From contig CAYFGT010000013.1 in assembly GCA_964343075.1 (NCBI GenBank), forward strand, positions 1 through 41,534: a stretch of 41,534 bases of DNA, given 5' to 3'. The position numbers were made by a program, and so were the translations under genes. Position 1 is the stretch's first letter, and every line of letters starts with the position of its first letter. The stretch comes from UBA2588 sp964343075. GTDB taxonomy: Bacteria; Chloroflexota; Dehalococcoidia; Lucifugimonadales; UBA3495. Positions 33,547 through 41,534 of the stretch are shown one piece after another. The notes below the pieces were generated by a model that was not told the DNA's origin, ran no database searches, and worked only from the letters and a program-made list of their open reading frames with translations.

Positions 33547-34648
33547 TATCTCCAGAATCCACTACTTCTGTTATTTAGTCATTTTGATATCAATACTAGG
33601 GTGTACTATACAAGAAGGAAATAAGGGTTCTATCCCTTCTAAAGAAGCTGCAGAAACTGTCCAATTAGGCTCTTCCCAAACAGTCATGTTCCCCAACATC
33701 GCCGACACTGTAGAATCTGTCCGTGCTTCTGTAGTTTCGATAGTGTCTGACACAGTATCTAGAAACATGTTTGGATTACGCCAAGGAGAGGGATCTGGTT
33801 CTGGAGTGATATTCGATTCGTCTGGACTCATACTTACTAACAACCATGTAATAAAAGACGCCACCAAAATCACAGTGACTTTAGACGATGGCAGCCAAAA
33901 AGAAGCCGATATTATTGGCTATGACAAACTCTCTGATTTGGCAGTAATTCAAATCCCTGGAGAGAATTACCCTTTTATTCCATTAGAAAACGAGAGTACG
34001 CTCCGGGTTGGTGACTGGGTAATAGCAATTGGCAATGCTCTGGCGCTACCAGGTGGTCCCACTGTTACCGTAGGAGTGGTTTCAGCTTTAGGTAGAAATA
34101 TTGATATCAGTAGGGATTCTACTCTAACCGACCTTATCCAGACGGATACGGTAATCAATCCTGGGAATAGCGGAGGCCCTTTACTAAACCTGAATGGTGA
34201 TATTGTTGGCATAAACACTGTTGTAGTACGAGGCAATGCTAACGACGGCACAAGTATCGAAGGGATTGGATTCGCTGTAAATATCGATACCGCCGCACTA
34301 GTCGCCAAACAACTGATTAACGCAGGCAAAGTAAAATGGGCGTGGATGGGAGCTTACCTATCAGACTTGGATCCTGAAAAAGCCGCTGCTTATCAATTGT
34401 CAGTTCGTGAAGGTGTTGTCATACAGGCCATCGTAGAAGAAGCTCCAGCGGCATTAAGTGAGCTGGTCCCTGGGGACATCATTATGGCAATTAACGGGAA
34501 CAAAACATCCAGTACTATGGAATTAACAAAAATGCTCCGACACGATTACGCACCTGATGACACTATTGAACTTCAAATATTCAGAATCAACCCAGACGAA
34601 ACCACAGAAACACTTCAAATTCCGCTGAAATTGGGAGAACGACCTTAG
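33536..34648 (+). CDS. HtrA/DegP-like serine protease, lipoprotein
   Basis: 370-aa trypsin-like protease with one PDZ domain. Residues 1-22 form a signal with lipobox ILGC (Cys23), so it should be membrane-anchored outside the cytoplasm. The triad is His104 (LTNNHVIKD), Asp134 (KLSDLAVIQ) and Ser212 (NPGNSGGPLLN). The PDZ domain spans about 275-365 (GVVIQAIVEEAPA, GDIIMAINGN). A role in envelope protein quality control is likely. It starts within the end of rph (11-nt overlap) and its stop overlaps the convergent M16 gene by 4 nt. Confidence 0.95.
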   Translation: MKRNISRIHYFCYLVILISILGCTIQEGNKGSIPSKEAAETVQLGSSQTVMFPNIADTVESVRASVVSIVSDTVSRNMFGLRQGEGSGSGVIFDSSGLILTNNHVIKDATKITVTLDDGSQKEADIIGYDKLSDLAVIQIPGENYPFIPLENESTLRVGDWVIAIGNALALPGGPTVTVGVVSALGRNIDISRDSTLTDLIQTDTVINPGNSGGPLLNLNGDIVGINTVVVRGNANDGTSIEGIGFAVNIDTAALVAKQLINAGKVKWAWMGAYLSDLDPEKAAAYQLSVREGVVIQAIVEEAPAALSELVPGDIIMAINGNKTSSTMELTKMLRHDYAPDDTIELQIFRINPDETTETLQIPLKLGERP

Positions 34649-37305
34649 TCATCCAAGAGCTGGCCTTCACTGTCCACTTCAAAAATAGGAAGGCCCAATG
34701 TTTCTATACCGGGAAGGATCTTCTCTTTATCCCCAACTATCAAAATCTTCAAATCATCAGGATTAATTATTTGATTTGCGGTATGTCGGACTTGGGTCAA
34801 ATCCACAGACCGTAAATTATGAGGGACTTTTTCAAAATGATCATCTGGCAAGTCATGGACTGCCAACTGAATCATATTATCCATAATTTGGCCCGATCTT
34901 TCAAAACTCGCAGGATATCCTCGTAGTAATTGGTTCCTTGCATCTTCCAATTCTTCTTCGGTAATCAGTCTATCCGATATAATGTCATTAAATTCTTTGA
35001 GAATTTCAACAATCGATTCTGTAGTTTTATCAGTTTGAACAGACCCTCCAGCCACCAACAACGAGTCATCACTGTACCAAGAGACTCCCGAGTGAAATCC
35101 ATAACTGTATCCCTTATCCTCTCTCAGATTCAGATTCAAGCGGGACGAGAATTGCCCTCCAAATATGAAGTTTACTAAATTCATTGGATAGTATCGATCA
35201 TCTCTCCTTGGGAAGATAGTATGTCCAGCCCTAATCACTGATTGTGCTGATTCTGGTTTGTCACAAATATAAATGCCCACTGGCATTTGATCATCTAGAT
35301 CCGGAGTATCAGAACTCTTTCCATCCAACTGGTGATTCGGCTTCCAATCTGAAAAATAGGCCTCGCAAGCAGAACGCACCTTTTCAAACTCCACATTACC
35401 TACAATTATTATTTGTGATTGATCTGGGATAAAAGCAACTTCTTTAAAGGCTTTCAAATCCGCGGCTGTAAAATTTCTTATCGAGGCTTCATTACCGGTC
35501 ACAGGATGGCCATATCCTGAGTATTCACCATAAATAAGCTTAGGAAACAACCGGTCTGCTACAGCGTTGGGTTCATCTTTTGATCGTTGTAAGTCGCCTA
35601 ACTGCTTCTCTTTTATCCTATCTATTTCTTTTTGAGGGAAAGTTGGATTCTTTATAACATCAGCCAGAATTTCTAACCCTTCTTCAAAATGCTTTGTGAG
35701 CACCTCAGTAGAATAGAATATAAACTCTCTTCTGGATTCAATACTCATAGATGTACCCAACTTGTCCAAGTTATGGTAAATTTCAGCACTAGTTCTGGAT
35801 GTAGTGCCTTCTCTGGTTAACATAGCTGTGAAATACGCTAAACCAGGCAAATCTTCTTTATCTGCTGTCGCTCCTGTCTTCAAAAGGACACCACAAGATA
35901 TTAATGGTGGTCCAGGCTTTGTCAGGTATACAAGTTCCATGCCGTTAGAAAGTTTAGTCTTCTGATGCTTAGGAGGTTTAAACTCTTGAGGTTCAGCAGC
36001 TGTTGGTTCAATTGTTCTATCCAATTCCAACTCAACAGGGATCAACGAAGCATTGGGTTCCGCTCTCAATCTCACTTGATCCTGATTGAGAATATTTTTC
36101 CGAGCAGATACAACGTCTTCAACCGTTACTTTTTCATACTCCTTAATAAACGTGTTGATATATTCTGGATCATTCGCAAATATGTTGTAATGATTGAGTA
36201 AGTCGGCTTTACCCCCAAAGCCTCCAATCTTTGATAACTGAGAATAGTTATAATGCTCGATTTTATTTAGTGCGATTTCCATCTCTTCTTCAGTAGGCGG
36301 ATCAGATACTATCCGTTCTAATTCTTCATCGACAATATCTTCAATGTCAGACAATGAATGACCGGGCGATGCTGTCACTTCGATAAAAAACTGACCAGCT
36401 ATTTCAGACGAATAAGCATAGGCAGAAACATTTTGAGCGATATTAGGATAAACCAATTTACTATAGAGTCTTGAATTTCTACCGTCAGCCAAAATAAGGC
36501 TCAATATATCTAATTCAGGTTCCGATTTATCTAAATGTGGAGGGGTAGGCCATCCTATGTATAATTTAGGTAATGACACATTATCTGGCATAAATAATTC
36601 AACTCTCCCGCTAAGCGAAGAATCAAACCTGGAAACTTTGTCATTTGAATGACCTGGAAGGAGACTGGAAAAATATTTATTCACCATATCAATACTTTTA
36701 TTGATGTCTATGTCTCCTGCTATAGCCAAACTAGCGTTTGAAGGACTGTAATATTTTCTGAAAAACGCCTGAACATCTTCCAAACTAGCAGCGTCCAAGT
36801 CTTCTTGAGAGCCTATCGTCATCCAATTATAAGGGTGGGGGCTAGGAAACAACTGCCCTTGCATGTTCCAGTGAGCCATACCGTATGGTCGATTCTCATA
36901 AGTTTGCCGTCGCTCATTCTTAACAACTTCACGTTGGTTATCAAACCGTTCTTGCGTTAGGGCATCGAGCAAGTAGCCCATTCTGTCAGCTTCAAGCCAT
37001 AAGGCCAATTCCAAATAATTACTTGGAACATTTTCCCAATAATTGGTCCGATCCATATTTGTAGAACCATTCAAACTAGCACCAACTTTTTGCAAAGGTT
37101 CAAAATGATTCTCATTATGATGTTTGGATCCTTCAAACATCATATGTTCAAACAAATGAGCGAACCCTGTCTTTCCTAACTCTTCATCTTTGGAACCCAC
37201 ATGGTACCAAACATTTACGGACACCATCGGGATCGAATCGTCTTTATGAAGAATCACATCCATTCCATTATCTAATGTGGTTTTTGTATACTTAATATCA
37301 CTCAT
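34645..37305 (-). CDS. M16-family zinc peptidase, two-repeat
   Basis: 886-aa insulinase/pitrilysin-type protein made of two M16 halves of about 430 residues. The first half has the inverted zinc motif H50-L-F-E53-H54 in FAHLFEHMMFEGS and the downstream ENRPYG region. The second half (from about residue 440, KLSNGMELVYLT) lacks HxxEH and is presumably the inactive clamp half. No signal peptide is seen, so it is probably cytoplasmic. The start is ATG with a weak ribosome binding site. It is 23 nt downstream of the PPOX gene on the same strand. Substrate unknown. Confidence 0.93.
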   Translation of the reverse strand: MSDIKYTKTTLDNGMDVILHKDDSIPMVSVNVWYHVGSKDEELGKTGFAHLFEHMMFEGSKHHNENHFEPLQKVGASLNGSTNMDRTNYWENVPSNYLELALWLEADRMGYLLDALTQERFDNQREVVKNERRQTYENRPYGMAHWNMQGQLFPSPHPYNWMTIGSQEDLDAASLEDVQAFFRKYYSPSNASLAIAGDIDINKSIDMVNKYFSSLLPGHSNDKVSRFDSSLSGRVELFMPDNVSLPKLYIGWPTPPHLDKSEPELDILSLILADGRNSRLYSKLVYPNIAQNVSAYAYSSEIAGQFFIEVTASPGHSLSDIEDIVDEELERIVSDPPTEEEMEIALNKIEHYNYSQLSKIGGFGGKADLLNHYNIFANDPEYINTFIKEYEKVTVEDVVSARKNILNQDQVRLRAEPNASLIPVELELDRTIEPTAAEPQEFKPPKHQKTKLSNGMELVYLTKPGPPLISCGVLLKTGATADKEDLPGLAYFTAMLTREGTTSRTSAEIYHNLDKLGTSMSIESRREFIFYSTEVLTKHFEEGLEILADVIKNPTFPQKEIDRIKEKQLGDLQRSKDEPNAVADRLFPKLIYGEYSGYGHPVTGNEASIRNFTAADLKAFKEVAFIPDQSQIIIVGNVEFEKVRSACEAYFSDWKPNHQLDGKSSDTPDLDDQMPVGIYICDKPESAQSVIRAGHTIFPRRDDRYYPMNLVNFIFGGQFSSRLNLNLREDKGYSYGFHSGVSWYSDDSLLVAGGSVQTDKTTESIVEILKEFNDIISDRLITEEELEDARNQLLRGYPASFERSGQIMDNMIQLAVHDLPDDHFEKVPHNLRSVDLTQVRHTANQIINPDDLKILIVGDKEKILPGIETLGLPIFEVDSEGQLLDD

Positions 37306-37328
37306 TTAAATATTACCTTGACTAACTT

Positions 37329-37913
37329 TTATTGGCTTGAAAACTGATCTAATCTATCCGAAATAGGTCTGTTGGTACGATTTCCAGAAATAGTTTCAAC
37401 ATCCCAAAATTTTGAGAATTTGAAAGCTCTAGGGCAGTGCCCATAAGATTCCTGTACTTCGATAACAACGCCTTGAAGATGCTTGCTATTGTCATCAGTT
37501 TCATACAATTGAAGGCTTACATTTTGAGCTTCCAATTCTTCTTTAGAAATTATTGATGCTGAACCATTCACTCGGACAGTATCATCTAGACCAGGAATGA
37601 AAAATAAAATCCCGATATTAGGGTTATGGTCGATATTGGAATATGACTGAAACAGTTTATTACCTGCTACATCAGGTAGAAGTAGATGCGTATCGTCTAA
37701 TATCTTTATGAAACCCGGCATTCCTCCCTTAGGGGAGGCATCACATTCACCATTTTTGCCACTGGTAGCCATTACAGCAAAAGGTGAATGCTTTATAAAT
37801 TCTTTGACATATGAATTCAAGAAAGGCCTGACTTTTGTAGCTGCTCGTTCTGATGGCGCTCCGAATTCTTTATTGAACCTTGTGAGAGAGTTATTTTCCA
37901 CTTTTTGCGTCAT
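37329..37913 (-). CDS. PPOX-fold FMN-binding split-barrel protein
   Basis: 194-aa pyridoxamine-phosphate-oxidase-like flavoprotein. FIKHSPFAVMATSGKNGECDASPKGG-type N-terminal strands carry the FMN contacts (ASPKGGMPGF). LLLPDVAGNKLFQS, NPNIGILFFIPG and a DTVRVNGSASI strand follow, ending CPRAFKFSKFWD. This pattern fits the MSMEG_1061-like subgroup often annotated as general stress or F420/FMN oxidoreductases. The frame opens 7 codons earlier, but AAGGAT 8 nt before the ATG at 37913 decides the start. Confidence 0.85.
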   Translation of the reverse strand: MTQKVENNSLTRFNKEFGAPSERAATKVRPFLNSYVKEFIKHSPFAVMATSGKNGECDASPKGGMPGFIKILDDTHLLLPDVAGNKLFQSYSNIDHNPNIGILFFIPGLDDTVRVNGSASIISKEELEAQNVSLQLYETDDNSKHLQGVVIEVQESYGHCPRAFKFSKFWDVETISGNRTNRPISDRLDQFSSQ

Positions 37914-38061
37914 ATCACTATCCTTAACAAACAAATTTTGGGAGTCCTAGAAAACTATTATATCCTGTATTGCAATCCTCTCCCGAACTATGCTGCCCTG
38001 TATTGCTGTGGTACCATTTTCGAACACAAATTATTTATATATTGGATACGGAGGATACTCA

Positions 38062-39249
38062 ATGAGAGCATTGGAAGGCATCAAAGTGCTGGATTTAACA
38101 CGAGCTCTAGCAGGACCTTTTTGCACGTTAATGTTGGGAGATTACGGGGCTGATGTGATCAAAATAGAAATACCTGGAACTGGAGATGACACGCGGCATT
38201 GGGGACCTCCATTTATTGGCGAAGAAAGTGCTTACTTCCTTTCAATCAACCGAAACAAGAAAAGCATGACGCTCAATTTCAAAGAGGACGAAGCGAGACA
38301 AATTTTTCTCAAACTAGCTGAAGAAGCTGACGTTATTGTAGAAAATTTTACCCCAGGAGTCATGGAACGGTTCGGATTAAGCTATGAAAACGTGAAAAAC
38401 GTTAACAACAACATCATATATTGCTCTATTTCTGGATTCGGACAAACCGGACCATACCGTTCAAGACCAGCCATGGACCAAATAATGCAAGGCGTGAGTG
38501 GACTAATGAGCATTACCGGCGAACCTGATGGGGATCCTCAAAAAATAGGAATAGCCGTCACAGATATAGGATCTGGGATGTGGGCTGCATATGCAGTTAT
38601 GACCGCATTATATTACCGAGAGCAACAAGGGCAAGGTCAGTATATAGACGTTTCTATGCTAGATTCCCAAATAGCTTGGTTAACTTACCAAGCTGGAACC
38701 TATTTCGCAACGGGAGAATCCCCCAAACGATTAGGAGCTGCACATCCTAACTTAGTCCCTTATCAAGGGTTCATGTGTAAGGATAATAAATTCATCAATA
38801 TTGCCGTAGGTTCTGAACGAATTTGGGAGAGATTCTGCACAGGAATAGGGCTACCCGAATTGAAAGATGACCCACAATACTCTGTGAATGAAAAAAGAGT
38901 CGAAAACCGATCTAAGATAATCCCTTTTTTGCAGGGGCACTTTCTGCAGCGACCGCTTAATGACTGGGTCGAGGATCTTCAGGCTCAAAATGTACCGTGT
39001 GGCCCAATCAACGATTTAGAGGCTGTATTCAATGACCCTCAAGTATTAGAAAGAGATATGTTTACAACCATGAATCACCCGACAGCAGGAGAGATTAAAC
39101 AAACAGGTTTATCTATAAAATTTTCTGAAAGCCCTGGAGAACTTAAACTAGCACCACCTTTGCTAGGGGAACACAATAATGAAATATTAGCTTCCATCGG
39201 ATACTCTGATGAAGATATTCAACGATTTAGAGATAATTCTATTATCTAA
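38062..39249 (+). CDS. CaiB/BaiF family CoA-transferase
   Basis: Class III CoA-transferase, 395 aa, which moves CoA between carboxylic acids through an aspartyl-CoA intermediate. LEGIKVLDLTRALAGPFCTL, GADVIKIE, RNKKSMTLNF, VIVENFTPGVMERFG, ISGFGQTGPY and the catalytic Asp in YIDVSMLDSQIAW are all present. The frame is open 24 codons upstream, but GGAGGA 6 nt before the ATG at 38062 and the family N-terminus give the start. Substrate unknown. An M24 peptidase gene follows. Confidence 0.95.
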   Translation: MRALEGIKVLDLTRALAGPFCTLMLGDYGADVIKIEIPGTGDDTRHWGPPFIGEESAYFLSINRNKKSMTLNFKEDEARQIFLKLAEEADVIVENFTPGVMERFGLSYENVKNVNNNIIYCSISGFGQTGPYRSRPAMDQIMQGVSGLMSITGEPDGDPQKIGIAVTDIGSGMWAAYAVMTALYYREQQGQGQYIDVSMLDSQIAWLTYQAGTYFATGESPKRLGAAHPNLVPYQGFMCKDNKFINIAVGSERIWERFCTGIGLPELKDDPQYSVNEKRVENRSKIIPFLQGHFLQRPLNDWVEDLQAQNVPCGPINDLEAVFNDPQVLERDMFTTMNHPTAGEIKQTGLSIKFSESPGELKLAPPLLGEHNNEILASIGYSDEDIQRFRDNSII

Positions 39250-39267
39250 AACATATTGGAACAAAAA

Positions 39268-40437
39268 ATGGGGAAAGAACCTATAAAGCGTGCTCAGGAA
39301 TTCATGGTGGCCAACTGCATACAAGGTTGGCTCATTTATGATTATTTGAATTCTAATCCTATTTTTAATAAAGTCTTGCAGCCATCTGGGCATGTTACAA
39401 GACCAGTGTTTATGTTAATAACACCACACAATCGCCCTTCAATACTTACTCATCATGTTGATTTAAGCCGCTTTGACCCAGAAATTCTCCAAATACTGAC
39501 TTATAACAATCGCCAATCAATGATTAGTAATTTAGAAATACTACTATCTAACGTGAGTGAGGTAGCTATGGAATATTCTCCCCTTAATGAATTACCCAGG
39601 ATTTCCCGAGTTGACGCAGGTACCATAGAACTCGTCCAAAGCCTCAATACAAATGTAGTCTCCTCTTCAAACATTGTCCAGCATACAACTCAAACCTGGG
39701 ATGACGAGCAACTTGATACCCATTTAGATGCAGGTGATAAACTTGGAGTCATTGTGAATCAAGCCTTCAGTTTCATAGGAGAAAACTTAAGCAAACAGAT
39801 CACTGAATATGATGTTGCTGAATACATCCGGAACCTTTTTGAAGACAACAATCTAATCACTAGCGATGGACCGGTTGTAGCAATAAATGAAAATAGCTCA
39901 GATCCGCATTACGAACCTAATAAAAAATCCAAAACTTTCAAACATGGCGACTGGGTTTTAATCGATCTATGGGCAAAAAAGGATGTCCCAAATTCCATTT
40001 ATTCAGATATAACTTGGGTAGCCTACATAGGTCGTAAAGTGCCTGATTCTCATCAAAGTATTTTTGACATAGTTTTGGAAGCTAGAGATGCCGCATTATC
40101 TTTCCTGAAACACAAGTTTAATCAGAATCAAACAGTACAAGGTTGGCAAGTGGACCAAATAGCTAGAGATGTAATCAACTCCTATGACTACTCAGAATAT
40201 TTTACACATAGATTAGGTCACGGCATAGGGGAAGACGTGCATTCGGAGGGCGTAAACCTAGACAACTGGGAAACTCATGACACTAGAATAATCATGCAAG
40301 GTTCGGGATTCTCTATAGAACCCGGGATTTACATACCAAACCGGTTTGGTATGCGTTCTGAAATAGACGTATTTGTAGGTCCTGACGGACCTGAAGCATC
40401 ATCTCCAGTTCAAACTCAAGTAGTACTTATTAACTGA
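39268..40437 (+). CDS. M24-family Xaa-Pro peptidase-like protein
   Basis: 389 aa with an N-terminal creatinase-like domain and a C-terminal pita-bread domain. The five metal ligands are visible: Asp in VLIDLWAKK, Asp in YSDITWVAYIG, His in HRLGHGIGEDVH, Glu in SIEPGIYIPN and Glu in MRSEIDVF. Aminopeptidase P/prolidase-type cleavage is likely, although some family members are creatinase-like hydrolases. The start is uncertain: TTG at 39256 or ATG at 39268. Neither has a strong ribosome binding site; ATG was chosen. Confidence 0.9.
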   Translation: MGKEPIKRAQEFMVANCIQGWLIYDYLNSNPIFNKVLQPSGHVTRPVFMLITPHNRPSILTHHVDLSRFDPEILQILTYNNRQSMISNLEILLSNVSEVAMEYSPLNELPRISRVDAGTIELVQSLNTNVVSSSNIVQHTTQTWDDEQLDTHLDAGDKLGVIVNQAFSFIGENLSKQITEYDVAEYIRNLFEDNNLITSDGPVVAINENSSDPHYEPNKKSKTFKHGDWVLIDLWAKKDVPNSIYSDITWVAYIGRKVPDSHQSIFDIVLEARDAALSFLKHKFNQNQTVQGWQVDQIARDVINSYDYSEYFTHRLGHGIGEDVHSEGVNLDNWETHDTRIIMQGSGFSIEPGIYIPNRFGMRSEIDVFVGPDGPEASSPVQTQVVLIN

Positions 40438-40446
40438 CTTACAATA

Positions 40447-41529
40447 CTAAACTAAGTCGGCCACCAGAGGGGCCACTTCTTCTTTTAACAAATCCAAAGT
40501 CTCATGCTCCCACGAAGGATCATCGGGGTCTTGAGTTATAGCTAGCAGATGCCCAAATCCACCAACTTCATTGTATAAATTCCTTATTTTCTCGGCACAT
40601 TCCTTTGGTCCACCAACTATCCAAATATTATCGATCATATAATCGACATCTAGATCATCATCCGCAACATTATCATTAATCTTAGCGTTTTGAATTTGAC
40701 CAGAGTTTGCCCTATTGGGTAGTTGGTGCTGAATGTAGTTCCGTCCTAACACCGCTTTTGCTCTTTCTCTAGCTAATTCGTCAGTTTCTGCGATAAAAAC
40801 ATCTCTCGCAATACGCCAGTCACTTCTATCTACTGCAGTACCAGCTTCCGCAGCAGCATCTTCTATAACATCCCAATGTTCAGACAAATATCGAGGAGCT
40901 AATCCAGAACTGCTCATTGGTTTGTATCCTCTTTGTGCTGCGGTTCTTATAGAAGCTGATCTACTAGAACTTGCTGCTGCGAAGATGGGAGGATGAGGTT
41001 GTTGTAATGGTCTCATATGGTAACCACGTTCTCGAACTGGATCTAACTCAGGAGCATTGATATCAAAGTACTTCCCTTTAAATGAAAATTCTCCTTCAGA
41101 TTCCCACATTTCCAATATTAAATCTAAGGCTTCAGCAGCACGTTCTCGAACTTCGTCTCCTTTCAAATGGTCTAAACCAAATAATTTCAAATCTTCAGCA
41201 ATTGCCCTATGGCCTATACCCCATTGCAGTCTTCCACGGGTGAGATGATCAAGCATTGCAATCCGGTGGCCAAGCTCTACTGGATTATGCAACGTCAATA
41301 GACTTACTCCGGTGCCCAACAATATATTTTCTGTCATAGCTGATGCTTTAGCTAATAGCAAATCTGGACAAGGAGCATTTTCCCATTTTTCAGTAACATG
41401 TTCTCCCACCCAAACCTCTTTAAAACCTAGTTTGTCAGCTCTCACAATCAAATCTAAATCCCTGTCGTAAGAATCTGCATAAGACCTATGAGGCGGATGT
41501 AGTGGCATCATAAATAAACCGAATTCCAT
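40447..41529 (-). CDS. LLM-class flavin-dependent oxidoreductase
   Basis: Luciferase-like monooxygenase fold, 360 aa. It has FGLFMMPLHPP at the N-terminus, ADKLGFKEVWVGEHV, ILLGTGVSLLTLHNPVELG, LDHLTRGRLQWGIGHRA, SSSRSASIRTAAQRGYKPM and a C-terminal helix near GGPKECAEKI. It uses FMNH2 or F420 with O2 or a substrate; specificity is not readable. The start codon is 5 nt from the window edge, so its ribosome binding site cannot be seen and a slightly longer form is possible. It converges with the M24 gene. Confidence 0.92.
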   Translation of the reverse strand: MEFGLFMMPLHPPHRSYADSYDRDLDLIVRADKLGFKEVWVGEHVTEKWENAPCPDLLLAKASAMTENILLGTGVSLLTLHNPVELGHRIAMLDHLTRGRLQWGIGHRAIAEDLKLFGLDHLKGDEVRERAAEALDLILEMWESEGEFSFKGKYFDINAPELDPVRERGYHMRPLQQPHPPIFAAASSSRSASIRTAAQRGYKPMSSSGLAPRYLSEHWDVIEDAAAEAGTAVDRSDWRIARDVFIAETDELARERAKAVLGRNYIQHQLPNRANSGQIQNAKINDNVADDDLDVDYMIDNIWIVGGPKECAEKIRNLYNEVGGFGHLLAITQDPDDPSWEHETLDLLKEEVAPLVADLV

Positions 41530-41534
41530 AAGAA

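Noticed and set aside
40430..40460. GACTTA/TAAGTC inverted repeat between the M24 and LLM genes as a terminator
   Set aside because: Six-bp AT-rich stem with an 11-nt loop and no T-tract.
1..41534. CRISPR arrays, insertion sequences, prophage or integrase genes
   Set aside because: No regularly spaced long repeats, transposase, integrase or terminal repeats were seen; the only phage-like signal is the single winged-helix domain at 10372-11244.

Overview
The window is AT-rich, densely packed bacterial chromosome. It carries a mix of housekeeping genes (ligA, pth, rph, tlyA, ilvE, queF), nitrogen-assimilation genes, a long cobalamin (B12) assembly operon, and a scatter of catabolic enzymes: acyl-CoA dehydrogenase, CaiB/BaiF and two-subunit CoA-transferases, enoyl-CoA hydratase-like, luciferase-like flavin monooxygenase, SDR and MDR dehydrogenases, and M16/M24 peptidases. 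That combination at low GC resembles free-living marine Chloroflexota of the SAR202 type. This placement is an inference from gene content only; no rRNA or other lineage marker is present. I saw no tRNA, rRNA, insertion sequence, prophage or CRISPR array.

Layout. 1-1051 (-): acyl-CoA dehydrogenase, cut by the window edge. 1162-5566 (+): ligA, pth and a metallopeptidase-like lipoprotein, packed with gaps of a few bases. 5552-9734 (-): a nitrogen block in the order amt, type I-beta-like glnA, type I-alpha-like glnA. Regularly phased GTTAC-type repeats (11-bp period) lie upstream of both amt and the first glnA, and the glnA downstream of them has Phe where the adenylylated Tyr normally sits. 9929-10345 (+): queF. 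10372-12244 (-): an MDR dehydrogenase and an unrecognised protein with a P4-primase-like C-terminal winged helix. 12381-16423 (+): enoyl-CoA hydratase family, tlyA, pncC/cinA-C, MBL hydrolase, a small membrane protein and a DMT transporter. 16426-16815 (-): a VOC protein.

16856-28065 (+) is the most coherent region. It holds a promoter, a cobalamin riboswitch, an intrinsic terminator, a small Cys-rich ferredoxin-like gene, then cbiA, cobO, cobT, cobS, cbiB, cobD, cobC, cbiP/cobQ, cobU, a PduX-like threonine kinase and a D-malate/tartrate dehydrogenase. Together the cob genes amidate and adenosylate a cobyrinate-type corrin ring, make and attach the aminopropanol-phosphate arm, activate it with GTP and join it to alpha-ribazole. 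Early corrin-ring genes and bluB are not in the window.

28062-41529: a hypothetical protein (-); a two-subunit 3-oxoacid CoA-transferase (+) behind a perfect 12-bp palindrome; a minus-strand ilvE, SDR, DUF805 cluster; rph and an HtrA-like lipoprotein protease (+); an M16 peptidase and a PPOX-fold flavoprotein (-); a CaiB/BaiF CoA-transferase and an M24 peptidase (+); and an LLM-class flavin oxidoreductase (-). No gene-free stretch exceeds 300 bases except the riboswitch leader (16816-17143).

Several starts were set inside longer open frames because a good ribosome binding site lies within the extended frame. All functional calls are from motif reading by eye, without database searches.
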